This document shows, one piece after another, positions 33,847 through 42,066 of a DNA stretch of 53,547 nucleotides (the first letter of the stretch is position 1; each line of letters opens with the position of its first letter). The translations under genes and the position numbers were made by a program. Origin of the DNA: Rhodobacter sp. (GTDB lineage Bacteria > Pseudomonadota > Alphaproteobacteria > Rhodobacterales > Rhodobacteraceae); assembly GCA_022824145.1 (NCBI GenBank), contig JAJEAY010000261.1, forward strand, positions 1 through 53,547, given 5' to 3'. The notes under the pieces were generated by a model. The model was not told the origin of the DNA. It was given only the letters and a program-made list of their open reading frames with translations, and did not search any database.

Positions 33847-34098
33847 ATGGTGAAAGTTGCATTCGATACATTGGCGGTGATACGCTAGCTTAAGGCCAGA
33901 GACTTTGAATCCGATCAGGCCGAGGCGATTACCGAGGCTGTGCGGACTGGAGTGACTGGCGGTGTCGCGACCAAGGCAGATCTGGCGGAGCTTGAATCCC
34001 GCCTGACTTGGCGCATCGTCGTTATCGGTCTCGCCTTGAATTCCATTAGCGTCGCCGCCGTTATTGCGGCGGTCGTCTGGATGCTTTCAGGAATCTGA
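33847..34098 (+). pseudogene. Small coiled-coil/TM protein with in-frame amber codon (DUF1640-like)
   Basis: An 83-codon frame reads MVKVAFDTLAVIR, TAG at 33886-33888, then LKARDFESDQAEAITEAV, a VATKADLAELESRLTWRI coiled-coil segment and a C-terminal membrane helix (VVIGLALNSISVAAVIAAVV). The layout is that of the small DUF1640-like proteins common in alphaproteobacteria. A single C-to-T change in CAG (Gln) would create the stop. No alternative start after the stop retains the conserved N-terminus. Pseudogene, sequence error or readthrough cannot be separated here. Confidence 0.6.
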
Positions 34099-34485
34099 CA
34101 CCGCCGCAAAGCTGACTTCGTATCCTGACTCCGGTTAAGGCGGGCCTCTGTCTGCTGTCTTCTCCGGTCTACCAGAGCAAGCCGAAAGGAGCGCGCGGTC
34201 TTATGAGCTCGGTTCGATTGACCCCAGCGCAGGTCGTTCACCCGAGGCACTGAATGACGCTCGGCAGCAAATCTCCCGTACCCTGAATCGCAGGCGGTTC
34301 CGGAAAAAGGCATGGAGTCGAGATGCAATGCCGGAAACTCTTCGACGCATGGAACCCCGACAGCCCCGCCAAGCGGAACGCCGGCGAGAATCCGGAAACA
34401 ATGGGTATCTCCGGGTCAATGAGCGGGAAAGAGATTCCTTGAATCGGTGATGAAAATCACTTGGTTTGCATACACCTGTCTCTGA
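34099..34485. other. Intergenic stretch, no gene seen
   Basis: 387 bp between the small amber-interrupted gene and the converging permease. No ORF with motifs, no RNA gene and no clear terminator are visible. Confidence 0.4.
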
Positions 34486-35640
34486 TCACCCTTTGACTGC
34501 CCCTGCCGTCAGCCCGGAGACGATCTGCCTCTGGAAAACCAGAACAAGAATGAAAAGTGGAGCGGTTATGGAGACGGCTGCGGCAATAGCCTGGACCTCG
34601 TCCGATGCGGTCGTCTCCCGGTTGAACATGTTGGCGATCGCAGGAACCATCGTCATGTTCTGGGCATCCAGCAGCAGCGAAGTCACCAGAAAGTCGTTGT
34701 ATGCAAGAAGGAAGCTGAACAGGCCCGTTGTGATCACACCAGGCCACATTACCGGGACGATTACGCGCCGAAATGCCCCGAACTGCGAACAGCCATCAAC
34801 CTGGGCGGCCTCATCAAGCTCGGCAGGAATGTTCTGGAAGAAGGCGCGCAGCATCCAGATCGTGAATGGCTGGTTGATCGCAACCAGCACCGCGATGATG
34901 GCCCAAGGCTTGCCGTAGAGAGTAGGGGCCGCTTCGCCGAGAATCGGGCGTAGCCACTCAGCCGACGTGATGAAATAGGGCAGGTAGCCCGAAACCAGTA
35001 CTGAGTGGGGCAGTGCGCGGAAGACAAGCGCGATGACAAGAAGCCAGAAAGCTACAAGGGAATCTGACCGCGCAAGCCCATAGCCGGCTAGAGTCCCGAC
35101 TGTAAGGGAGACAATCACCACCCCGCTCGTTACGATCATTGAGTTCATGAAATTGCGGGTAAAGCCGCGGTCGACCCAAACGGCCTCGTAATGTCCAGTG
35201 GTCAATCCCAGAATATTGCTGCCCAAGGGGCCAAGGAGCGGGTTCAGAAAATCAAGAACCGTGGGAAGCGCAACGCTAAAAAGCAAAAGCGTAACCACCG
35301 CGTAAGCCCCGCCACCGACAAGCCAGCCAATAGCCGATCCTTCCGGAGGCGCATATTCGGCGACCTTTCTGGGCAGCCAGAGAATCGCCTGTCGGATCAG
35401 GAACCATGCCAAAAGCAGACCCAGAACTATATCGACCAGCGAAATTCCCCCGATGGTGTCCCGTGTGTGCGGACCGAAGATGACCCTGAACGGATTGGAA
35501 TCGAATGCATCGACCGGTGTCTTGAAGCTCATGACCGCGATCCAGAGGATCGGGAACGACGCAACCAGGCACCAGAAGGCAAGAAACCCGTTTGAGAGGA
35601 TCTTCAGGCCAATTGGCTGACGCAGGGCAGGATTCGACAC
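34486..35640 (-). CDS. Carbohydrate-type ABC transporter permease (MalG family)
   Basis: Inner-membrane permease of 384 aa. The conserved EAA loop is ELDEAAQVDGCSQFGAFRRV (near residue 280), as in MalG/UgpE. The N-terminal part is longer than usual, with an extra pair of hydrophobic segments (about residues 50-130) before the core six helices. GTG 35640 is chosen: GGAGGA lies upstream and the previous gene ends 4 bp away; the longer frame would overlap that gene. Last gene of its operon. No ATPase gene is present nearby. Confidence 0.88.
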   Translation of the reverse strand: MSNPALRQPIGLKILSNGFLAFWCLVASFPILWIAVMSFKTPVDAFDSNPFRVIFGPHTRDTIGGISLVDIVLGLLLAWFLIRQAILWLPRKVAEYAPPEGSAIGWLVGGGAYAVVTLLLFSVALPTVLDFLNPLLGPLGSNILGLTTGHYEAVWVDRGFTRNFMNSMIVTSGVVIVSLTVGTLAGYGLARSDSLVAFWLLVIALVFRALPHSVLVSGYLPYFITSAEWLRPILGEAAPTLYGKPWAIIAVLVAINQPFTIWMLRAFFQNIPAELDEAAQVDGCSQFGAFRRVIVPVMWPGVITTGLFSFLLAYNDFLVTSLLLDAQNMTMVPAIANMFNRETTASDEVQAIAAAVSITAPLFILVLVFQRQIVSGLTAGAVKG

Positions 35641-35644
35641 GGAA

Positions 35645-36664
35645 CTATCCTCCCCGCTGCTCGCGCCACACCCGGCGCAGCGGCGGCCCAAGCAGAATCG
35701 CGATGCCGATCATGGTCAGGATCGCGCTTGCTGAGGCCCGGCTGATCGCACGGGCGCCGGTTCCGTCCTGAAGAAGGAATTCATAGGTAAGCCACTGGAG
35801 CGAAATCACATGTGCGCTTGCCGAGAACCCGACGATCTCTTCAAATACCCGATAGGCGTCCATCAGGTGGATGAGTGTCAGGAATATAACAAGCGGCATT
35901 AGGTGCGGGATAATGACGTAACGCAACCGCTGCCAGCGCGACGCGCCGTCAATGATGGCTGCCTCAACGGCGTCAGAGTTGACGGTCTGAAGTCCTGCGT
36001 AGAACACCACGAATGCAAATGGCGCGACGTGCCAGACCCGGTACATGTACATCATCAACTCAATGGTCCACGCCTGGGCAAACATTGCGATGTCCCGGTC
36101 GAGCAGCCGCTCAAGTCCCGCTGTCAGAATCCCGTCTCCAAGGAAGAGCCAGCGAATAGAAAGCGCACCGACGACCGGCGTGATGATAAAGGGCAGGAGC
36201 GAGACGAAAATCACCGGTCCCTTGATCCGATGAACCGTGTTGTTGACTGCCAGCGCGATCAGCAGCCCGGTGCCGAGAACCAGCGGAAGCGTAAGCATCG
36301 TGAATGCCAGCGTGAACCGCAGCGCAGACCAGAAGCGGATGTTCATCAGATCCCGCCAGCTGCCGCTGTCTATCGCCTCCCGCAGTTTTTCCGGCTCCAG
36401 AACGTTCCGGTAGCTCTGAAATCCCACAAATTCCGTTTCGGTTCGAATCTTCCCTTGTTCATCCAGAAGCGGGCGCGTCTTCATCTCCGTCGTGCAAACG
36501 GGTCCAAGCAGTCCAGGGGTGCATGTTTCGACCTCGACCTGCTCGTAGATCGGCTGGGTGACGTGAAAGCTCTGCCAGAGCACTGACAGAAGCGGGGCGG
36601 CAATGAACAGGAACATCATGAAGACCGACGGTCCCACGAAAATCAGGAATGTCTTCGATTTCAT
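35645..36664 (-). CDS. Carbohydrate-type ABC transporter permease (MalF family)
   Basis: A 339-aa permease with the EAA loop SDAVEAAIIDGASRWQRLRY (near residue 230) and about six to seven helices. A periplasmic segment after the first helix (residues ~38-90) is long, with a pair of Cys (ETCTPGLLGPVCTTE) that may form a disulfide. Start ATG 36664. It forms a heterodimer with the next permease and is preceded by a stem-loop that separates it from the SBP gene. Confidence 0.88.
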   Translation of the reverse strand: MKSKTFLIFVGPSVFMMFLFIAAPLLSVLWQSFHVTQPIYEQVEVETCTPGLLGPVCTTEMKTRPLLDEQGKIRTETEFVGFQSYRNVLEPEKLREAIDSGSWRDLMNIRFWSALRFTLAFTMLTLPLVLGTGLLIALAVNNTVHRIKGPVIFVSLLPFIITPVVGALSIRWLFLGDGILTAGLERLLDRDIAMFAQAWTIELMMYMYRVWHVAPFAFVVFYAGLQTVNSDAVEAAIIDGASRWQRLRYVIIPHLMPLVIFLTLIHLMDAYRVFEEIVGFSASAHVISLQWLTYEFLLQDGTGARAISRASASAILTMIGIAILLGPPLRRVWREQRGG

Positions 36665-36686
36665 GCGCCTGACCCCGGATTTCGTT

Positions 36687-36716
36687 ACGGGCGCCCCGGA
36701 AATCCAAGGCGCCCGT
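36687..36716 (-). promoter_or_regulatory. Perfect stem-loop between SBP and permease genes
   Basis: ACGGGCGCC, 12-nt loop, GGCGCCCGT: a perfect 9-bp stem in the 69-bp gap after the SBP stop, transcribed on the minus strand, with no U-tract. It is the third receptor-permease hairpin in this window and likely sets expression ratio. Confidence 0.7.
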
Positions 36717-36733
36717 GCAAACGGGTTGCTGGC

Positions 36734-37936
36734 CTACTCCAGCAGGCCCTTTTCCTTAGCGTCTGAGATATAGGCCGCTTCGATATCCGCGAGAGTCGCT
36801 GCGGCGTCTTTGCTTCCGGTCATGAATGCCGACAGACCGCTGCCAAGCGCACTGTGCATGGAACCGATGTACTTGTTCATGGGGTAGGGCACGGCGTCGC
36901 CTCCAGCCGTTTCGAAGGCGCCTATGGCCGCGTCTCCCGGAACAAAGCCCGGAGCCAGCCAGATCGCGTGATCGTTGTTTTCCATGATGACCTCTTCGGA
37001 CATGGACGCAACGATCAGCTTGAAAGCGGCTTCCGCCTCTTCATCGCTGATGTTTTTGGCGACCGACCAGCCATCCCACCATATCGTCGAGGCAATCCGC
37101 TCGGCGCCTCGAAGACCCGCTGCCATGACGATTTTGCCCGATACGCTGGATTCGGCTGGATCGTTCACCGCGCCAGCGCGTGACGCCCACAGGTTCGCCA
37201 TCGCGATCTTGCCCTGCTGAAGCTGCTTGGTCACGAAGGTCGTGTCCGAAACCAGGTATTCCGGATCCATCAAGGTGGCCAGTTTGGCCATGCGTTCCAG
37301 CACCGCCATGCCCTTGTCGTTGTTGATCGAGGGTGTCCAGTCGTCGTTGAAGAACTCCCCTCCTTCGCCGAGAAAATGGTTGACGAAGACAAAGGCCAGA
37401 TTCCAGCCGTCCTTCATATAGTGACCGATCGGATAGTCGACGACGCCAGCTGCCTGGATTTTCTCGGCTGCGGCAATGTACTCATCCCAGGTTGCCGGCA
37501 CCGCGATTTCAAGATCACTCAGTATGTCTTCACGGTACATCAAGTGCTGGGTGTTCGCGAATGCGGCGATCGCCATGGTTTCGCCGTCGATCCTGATGAA
37601 CTGGTTCGGACTCAGCGAACTGCCATGCGCTGCGATCAGGTCGTCCAGCGGACGCAGAAGATCGGCGTCGATCATTGGAACTGAAGTAGAGTTGGTCAGC
37701 GATGTCATTGAGTACAATGACGGATTCGCCGAGAATGCATCGACGATCTTCAGCCGGTGATCCTTGTCGAGTTCGGACTCGACATTGCCGCAGCCCGCCA
37801 TGACGCCGGTCATGATTTCATAGGCCGGAAATGCGTTTGAGATGGTTTTGACCGGAACGCTGTTGGAGCAGTCTGCATGCGCCAGGCTGGCGGTCATGGC
37901 GACTGCTGCGGTCAGAAGAATAGGCGTTAGTTTCAT
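36734..37936 (-). CDS. ABC transporter substrate-binding protein, family 1 (sugar/polyol-type)
   Basis: A 400-aa periplasmic receptor starting at ATG 37936 with GGGAGG upstream. The signal peptide of about 20 residues ends AHA-D. The mature protein follows the MalE/UgpB fold, with VPATWDEYIAAAEKIQAAGV (~residues 130-150) and the WWDGWSVAKN and GFVPGD segments typical of the class. Ligand is unknown; the neighbouring enzymes do not look like ordinary sugar catabolism. It is 60 bp after the cysteine hydrolase gene and likely shares its promoter. Confidence 0.88.
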   Translation of the reverse strand: MKLTPILLTAAVAMTASLAHADCSNSVPVKTISNAFPAYEIMTGVMAGCGNVESELDKDHRLKIVDAFSANPSLYSMTSLTNSTSVPMIDADLLRPLDDLIAAHGSSLSPNQFIRIDGETMAIAAFANTQHLMYREDILSDLEIAVPATWDEYIAAAEKIQAAGVVDYPIGHYMKDGWNLAFVFVNHFLGEGGEFFNDDWTPSINNDKGMAVLERMAKLATLMDPEYLVSDTTFVTKQLQQGKIAMANLWASRAGAVNDPAESSVSGKIVMAAGLRGAERIASTIWWDGWSVAKNISDEEAEAAFKLIVASMSEEVIMENNDHAIWLAPGFVPGDAAIGAFETAGGDAVPYPMNKYIGSMHSALGSGLSAFMTGSKDAAATLADIEAAYISDAKEKGLLE

Positions 37937-37996
37937 GTTGGACCTCCCTATGTCCATTGCGCCCTGATCGGGCAGACTTCATGCGGTCTTGGCCGC

Positions 37997-38668
37997 TCAC
38001 TTGATCATTGCGATCACATCGTCCGTTTTTCGGACGTCTCCGAAACTCTGGTAAAAGGACGTAAGTCCTGCAAGATGGTCGTCATCGTAGCGCGCTGCAT
38101 TCGCATCCTCGACCATTACAACCTTGTAATCGAGCATCATCGCATCCCGTGCGGTCGACTCGCTGCACATATTGGTTGCCGTTCCCGCTACGATCAGGTT
38201 TTCGGCGCCTAGGTTCTGCAGCACTTCATGCAGGTCGGAAGCGCCCGAAATGAAGGGCGAAAAGCGCTTCTTTGTGACGATCCTGTCCCCGTCCTTCACG
38301 TCGAGATCGGGGTAGATCTCGTAACCCGGATTTCCGGGGCTCAGCTTCGAAAGGTGGTTCTGCCCTTTGGACTCAGTGAAGAAGTAGTCGTGGTAAAGCT
38401 GCCATTGGCTGGGTGCGCCTTCCTTTTCGGCGCAGCGCATGATCACCCAGATCACCGGCACCCCCTTCTCGCGGCAGGTGGCGGCGATCCTGTTGATGTT
38501 GGGCACGATGGAAATGGCGGTATCCACCTCCGCCACATAGAAATTCTGCATGTCAATGACGAGGAATGCGGTCTTTGCGGCCTCGAACCCGTCATAGACG
38601 TTGAGTCTGCCGCGTTTGGACATGATTCGTTCGATCACGTAGTCCGGAATTTTCACGTTATGCGGCAT
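37997..38668 (-). CDS. Isochorismatase-like cysteine hydrolase
   Basis: A 223-aa amidase of the isochorismatase/nicotinamidase family. The catalytic triad is visible: D39 (FLVIDMQ), K133 or K134 (VTKKRFSPF) and C168 (TATNMCSESTARDAMML), with the family cis-peptide region before the Cys. The Glu/Ser-rich sequence after Cys resembles carbamoylsarcosine or maleamate-type amidases more than true isochorismatases, but the substrate cannot be assigned. First gene of a unit with the ABC importer, under the second copy of the TARTGGGCA repeat. Confidence 0.87.
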   Translation of the reverse strand: MPHNVKIPDYVIERIMSKRGRLNVYDGFEAAKTAFLVIDMQNFYVAEVDTAISIVPNINRIAATCREKGVPVIWVIMRCAEKEGAPSQWQLYHDYFFTESKGQNHLSKLSPGNPGYEIYPDLDVKDGDRIVTKKRFSPFISGASDLHEVLQNLGAENLIVAGTATNMCSESTARDAMMLDYKVVMVEDANAARYDDDHLAGLTSFYQSFGDVRKTDDVIAMIK

Positions 38669-38693
38669 AGTTCCCCCAGTTTGGATCTGTTTC

Positions 38694-38726
38694 GCCCATT
38701 ATGTGCCCATTAGCAAGACGGGGCAA
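38694..38726 (-). promoter_or_regulatory. Promoter with tandem TARTGGGCA repeat (copy 2)
   Basis: On the minus strand TAATGGGCA and TAATGGGCG occur 11 bp apart (38694-38713). The promoter is TTGCCC (complement of 38721-38726), 17 bp, CATAAT (complement of 38698-38703). The repeat covers the spacer and -10 and ends about 26 bp before the hydrolase start, the same geometry as copy 1. Confidence 0.65.
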
Positions 38727-38750
38727 TGAAATTCATGATCTCCATGCACG

Positions 38751-40319
38751 TCATCGCCTCCATCTCATGTCGCTCAGGATTTCCCGCGCCGCGTTATGGC
38801 CCGGTACCGCAGAGACCGCGCCGCCCGGATGCGTGGATGCCCCGCACTGGTAAAGGCCTCGAACAGGGGATCGATAGTCCGCGTAGCGCGGCACCGGCCG
38901 CATGAAGAATATCTGGTCGAGCGTGAGTTCCCCGTGCTGGCTGTTGCCGCCAGGAAGGTTGATATCGTTCTCGACGTCCTTTGGCGTAATCAGCCGGTAA
39001 TCAAGGACGCTTTCGGAAAACCCCGGCGCGAACCTGTCCATCACCGAAAAAGCGTTCTTCACCAGCTGCGGCCCTTCGCGGACCCAGTCCGAATTGCGCA
39101 GCTCATAGGGCGTGGCGCCGCCCTGAAACACAACCACATGCCTGCCGTCAGGCGCCAGCGTCGGGTCGGTGTAGCTTGGAACGTTTGGGCTCAGGAACGG
39201 CTCCGACGAGTACCAGCCAAACTTCGCGTCGTGAAAGGCACGTTCCAGGAATTCCGGAGTCGGGCAGATATGCGAATATGCAGGATAGTCCACCCCGGTC
39301 TTCTCCTCCGAAAAGCCCTTGTACTGGGGAAGCCTGTCAACTGCGCAGAGCAGCTTGAAACTCATGCCGCGGGACCGGAAGCCCTTGACGTCATCCACGA
39401 AATCCTCGGGCAGGTGAGCGGAGTCGACCATGTCGAGAAACGTGCGCTTGGCATTGGCATTGGACACCACGCGGGCGCTGCGGATTTCCTCGCCCGATCC
39501 AAGCCGCACGCCGTAGGTCCGGCCGTCGCGTACCAGGATTTCATCGACCCATGCGTTGCACCGGACTTCCATGCCATGCGCTTCCCCCGAGGCTTTCAAC
39601 GCGTCGGCGACCGCCCCCATGCCCCCTTTGCAGAAAGACATGCCCGTCTGGCCGACCAGATGCGTCACAAGATGGAAGGCCGTCCCCGGGCTATAGGGGC
39701 CGACATTGCCGCCGATTGTTGCCCAGAACATGAACTTGGCCTTCACAAGGTCATTCTCGAACCATTGGCTGACGTAGTCGTAGGCACTCATGGAAAGCGC
39801 GCGTAGGAGGTTGTAGGTTTCCCGTTCAGCATTGCGATACCGCCAGGCGAACCGCGCGGTCTTCCATAGCCCCGGAATGTCCTTTCTAAAGACGTTTACC
39901 GGCGTTTCCAGCTGAAGCCGTCGCAGTATCTCTATCGTCGACTGCAGGCGTTCGAAGAACTTCGGGTAGTTCTCCGCGTCGTTCCTCGAAAACCGCGCGA
40001 TCTGTTCACGGGTCTTTACCGGGTCTTTCGAGAAGATGATCCCGTCATCCTCGGTGGGGTTGAAGACATTGGGCTGAGGAAAGTACTCAAGTCCGAATTT
40101 CTTCAGTTCCAGTTCCTGAATCACCTTCGGATGCAGGTGCCCGAGAATGAACGAATATGTCGAGGCGCGGAACCCGGGCGAAAACTCCTCCGTCACGCTT
40201 GCACCGCCGACGTAGGGCTTCTGTTCCACTACCAGTACTTTTTTGCCGGCACGCGCCAGGTAAGCTCCGCAGGCAAGTCCGTTGTGGCCGCCGCCGACGA
40301 TGATGGCATCGTAGCTCAT
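38751..40319 (-). CDS. FAD-dependent oxidoreductase, phytoene-dehydrogenase-like
   Basis: A 522-aa flavoprotein of the CrtI/PDS-like amine-oxidase superfamily. The N-terminal dinucleotide fold is AIIVGGGHNGLACGAYLARA followed by VLVVEQ (residues ~5-32), with PYVGGASVTEEFSPGF next, and the C-terminal LYQCGASTHPGGAVSAVPGHNAA block completes FAD binding. Not a carotenoid gene by context: it is the last gene of the eight-gene operon and overlaps the enoyl-CoA hydratase stop. It may desaturate or oxidise a ring or alkyl intermediate (inferred). Confidence 0.88.
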   Translation of the reverse strand: MSYDAIIVGGGHNGLACGAYLARAGKKVLVVEQKPYVGGASVTEEFSPGFRASTYSFILGHLHPKVIQELELKKFGLEYFPQPNVFNPTEDDGIIFSKDPVKTREQIARFSRNDAENYPKFFERLQSTIEILRRLQLETPVNVFRKDIPGLWKTARFAWRYRNAERETYNLLRALSMSAYDYVSQWFENDLVKAKFMFWATIGGNVGPYSPGTAFHLVTHLVGQTGMSFCKGGMGAVADALKASGEAHGMEVRCNAWVDEILVRDGRTYGVRLGSGEEIRSARVVSNANAKRTFLDMVDSAHLPEDFVDDVKGFRSRGMSFKLLCAVDRLPQYKGFSEEKTGVDYPAYSHICPTPEFLERAFHDAKFGWYSSEPFLSPNVPSYTDPTLAPDGRHVVVFQGGATPYELRNSDWVREGPQLVKNAFSVMDRFAPGFSESVLDYRLITPKDVENDINLPGGNSQHGELTLDQIFFMRPVPRYADYRSPVRGLYQCGASTHPGGAVSAVPGHNAAREILSDMRWRR

Positions 40320-41104
40320 TTGCCTTTGAACTCCGGTCTGCGTTTGTCAAGGAACGCCTTGATGCCCTCTGCCCGGTCTTCCGAGAACATCAGCAGAGCC
40401 GACAGGTCGCCGCCCTCGGTCAGCGCTTCGTCAAAGGATTGCCGGCCAGCGCGATCGATCGCCTGCTTTAGCGCCATCACTGCCAGTGGACCCGAGCCCG
40501 CAATCCGGTCCACGATTTCGACGGCTTTCGCCAGTGCGCCGCCCGGCGGGGTCACATGGTTCAGAATCCCGAGCGATAGAGCCTCGTCCGCGTCAAGCCG
40601 GCGTCCGGTATAGGCCAGTTCCCGTGCCCTGCGTTCCCCAACCGCATGGGCCAGCGACCAAGCGCCGCCAAGGATCGGGAACAGTCCCAGTTTGGCTTCC
40701 GTCAATCCTAGCTTGGCTGTCTCAGAGCCGACGATGAAGTCACATCTCAGTGCAATCTCAAGACCCCCGCCGAGCGCATAGCCCTCAACCGCGGCGATGA
40801 CCGGCTTTGTGTAATGCGCGAGATACCGCATGAATGCATGCCAGACCGACTGGGTGTGGCGGTATCGGTATTTTTCGAACGTGGCCATCTCAGAAGAAGC
40901 GGTATTCTTGATGTCTCCACCAGCGCAGAACGCGGTTTCGTTGCCGGTCAGCACCACCGCCGTGATGGACCTGTCGAGTTCCCAGGATTCCATCGTGGTT
41001 CGGGCCTCTTCCAGCATCCTGTCCGTCAGCGCGTTGCGCGCCTCCGGACGGTTGAAGCGGATTACCCCGGCTGCGCCGACCGCTGATGTGATGGTTTCAG
41101 CCAT
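40316..41104 (-). CDS. Enoyl-CoA hydratase/isomerase family protein
   Basis: Crotonase-fold enzyme of 262 aa. Oxyanion-hole segments are AFCAGGDIKN (~60-70) and YALGGGLEIALRCDF (~108-122). Both catalytic Glu positions are kept (GGGLE and GLTEAKLG), so water addition to an enoyl-CoA is likely. It overlaps the tautomerase gene at its 5' end by 8 bp and the FAD enzyme at its 3' end by 4 bp. This argues for a beta-oxidation-like step on a CoA intermediate made by the acyl-CoA synthetase in the same operon. Confidence 0.92.
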   Translation of the reverse strand: MAETITSAVGAAGVIRFNRPEARNALTDRMLEEARTTMESWELDRSITAVVLTGNETAFCAGGDIKNTASSEMATFEKYRYRHTQSVWHAFMRYLAHYTKPVIAAVEGYALGGGLEIALRCDFIVGSETAKLGLTEAKLGLFPILGGAWSLAHAVGERRARELAYTGRRLDADEALSLGILNHVTPPGGALAKAVEIVDRIAGSGPLAVMALKQAIDRAGRQSFDEALTEGGDLSALLMFSEDRAEGIKAFLDKRRPEFKGK

Positions 41105-41297
41105 GGCCGTCCCCTAAGAGGATCACGGGGCTGCCGCCTACGGCATAGTCGCCGTCCTTGACCTCATTGATGAAAACCCGAACCTGGCGCGGCTCCGCGC
41201 CCAGTACATCGACCACAGCATCGGTCAGCCGAGCCATAAGCTCATGCTTCACTTCGGGATCGCGCCCTTCGATGATCGTGACACTGACTATTGCCAT
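41097..41297 (-). CDS. 4-oxalocrotonate tautomerase-like protein with Ala at position 1
   Basis: A 66-aa single beta-alpha-beta protein of the tautomerase family (IVSVTIIEGRDPEVKHELMARL, then QVRVFINEVKDGDYAVGG). In the family the N-terminal Met is removed to expose Pro1 as general base. Here the codon after ATG is GCA, giving Ala; one base change from CCA would explain it. No other in-frame start restores Pro. Arg at the usual substrate-binding position is retained (QVRVF). Activity may be reduced or different. It sits 10 bp after the SDR gene and overlaps the hydratase. Confidence 0.85.
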   Translation of the reverse strand: MAIVSVTIIEGRDPEVKHELMARLTDAVVDVLGAEPRQVRVFINEVKDGDYAVGGSPVILLGDGHG

Positions 41298-41307
41298 CTG
41301 GCCTACC

Positions 41308-42066
41308 TCAATGAATGACACCGCCGCCATCGACCGCAAGCGACTGTCCGGTCACAAAGTTCGCGTGATCGCTCAGGAAATACGCGCAGGGTCCGACCAG
41401 ATCCTCCGGCTGCTGGTCCCTGGCGAGCGACCGACCGGCAGCAACAGAGGCCGCCCGTTCAGCGATTCCTTTACGGGCCAGTACGCCCTCGCTCATCGTC
41501 AATCCTGGGGCGATGGTGTTTACCCGGATGTTTTTTGGCCCAAGTTCCCGGATGAGGGAACGGGTCATTGCCAGCACGGCGCCTTTGGATGCGTCGTAGT
41601 GTAGCATCCTCGGAAATCCATGGAATATCCGGTTGGTGGCGATCATAACGATTGATCCGCCCCCGGCGCGCTCCAACGCCGGAACGGCCGCCCGGGTGCA
41701 AAGCCACGGCCCTTTTACGTTCACGGCCATAACCCTGTCCCAGAGATCGGGGTCGATCTCATCCAGCATCTCGAGTGGAAGGGCCGAGAACAGCGCGGCG
41801 TTGTTGACCAGCCCGTCCAGGCCCCCAAACGCCTTCTCCGCCACCTCCACCGTTCTTTCGCAGTCCGACAGCGAGGTCACATCCATCCGCACCGCCACCG
41901 CTTCCCCTCCGGCAGCCCGGATCCGTTCTGCTTCCGGTTCGGGATCCGCGCAGTCGGCGAGAACCACGCGTGCGCCCATTTCACAGAATCCGCCCGCCAG
42001 CGCCGCGCCTATTCCCTGCGCCGCTCCGGTCACGATGATCCGCTTGCCCCGGAGCAGCCTATCCAT
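41308..42066 (-). CDS. Short-chain dehydrogenase/reductase
   Basis: A classical 252-aa SDR. Cofactor motif TGAAQGIG (13-20), NNA at ~88-90, and active-site Y157-x3-K161 (YDASK). The usual Ser 13 residues before Tyr is Thr144, an uncommon but tolerated substitution. The Asp at the end of the second strand (VVLADC) suggests NAD preference. It overlaps the aldehyde dehydrogenase gene by 8 bp. It probably oxidises a hydroxyl intermediate in the operon's pathway. Confidence 0.92.
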   Translation of the reverse strand: MDRLLRGKRIIVTGAAQGIGAALAGGFCEMGARVVLADCADPEPEAERIRAAGGEAVAVRMDVTSLSDCERTVEVAEKAFGGLDGLVNNAALFSALPLEMLDEIDPDLWDRVMAVNVKGPWLCTRAAVPALERAGGGSIVMIATNRIFHGFPRMLHYDASKGAVLAMTRSLIRELGPKNIRVNTIAPGLTMSEGVLARKGIAERAASVAAGRSLARDQQPEDLVGPCAYFLSDHANFVTGQSLAVDGGGVIH

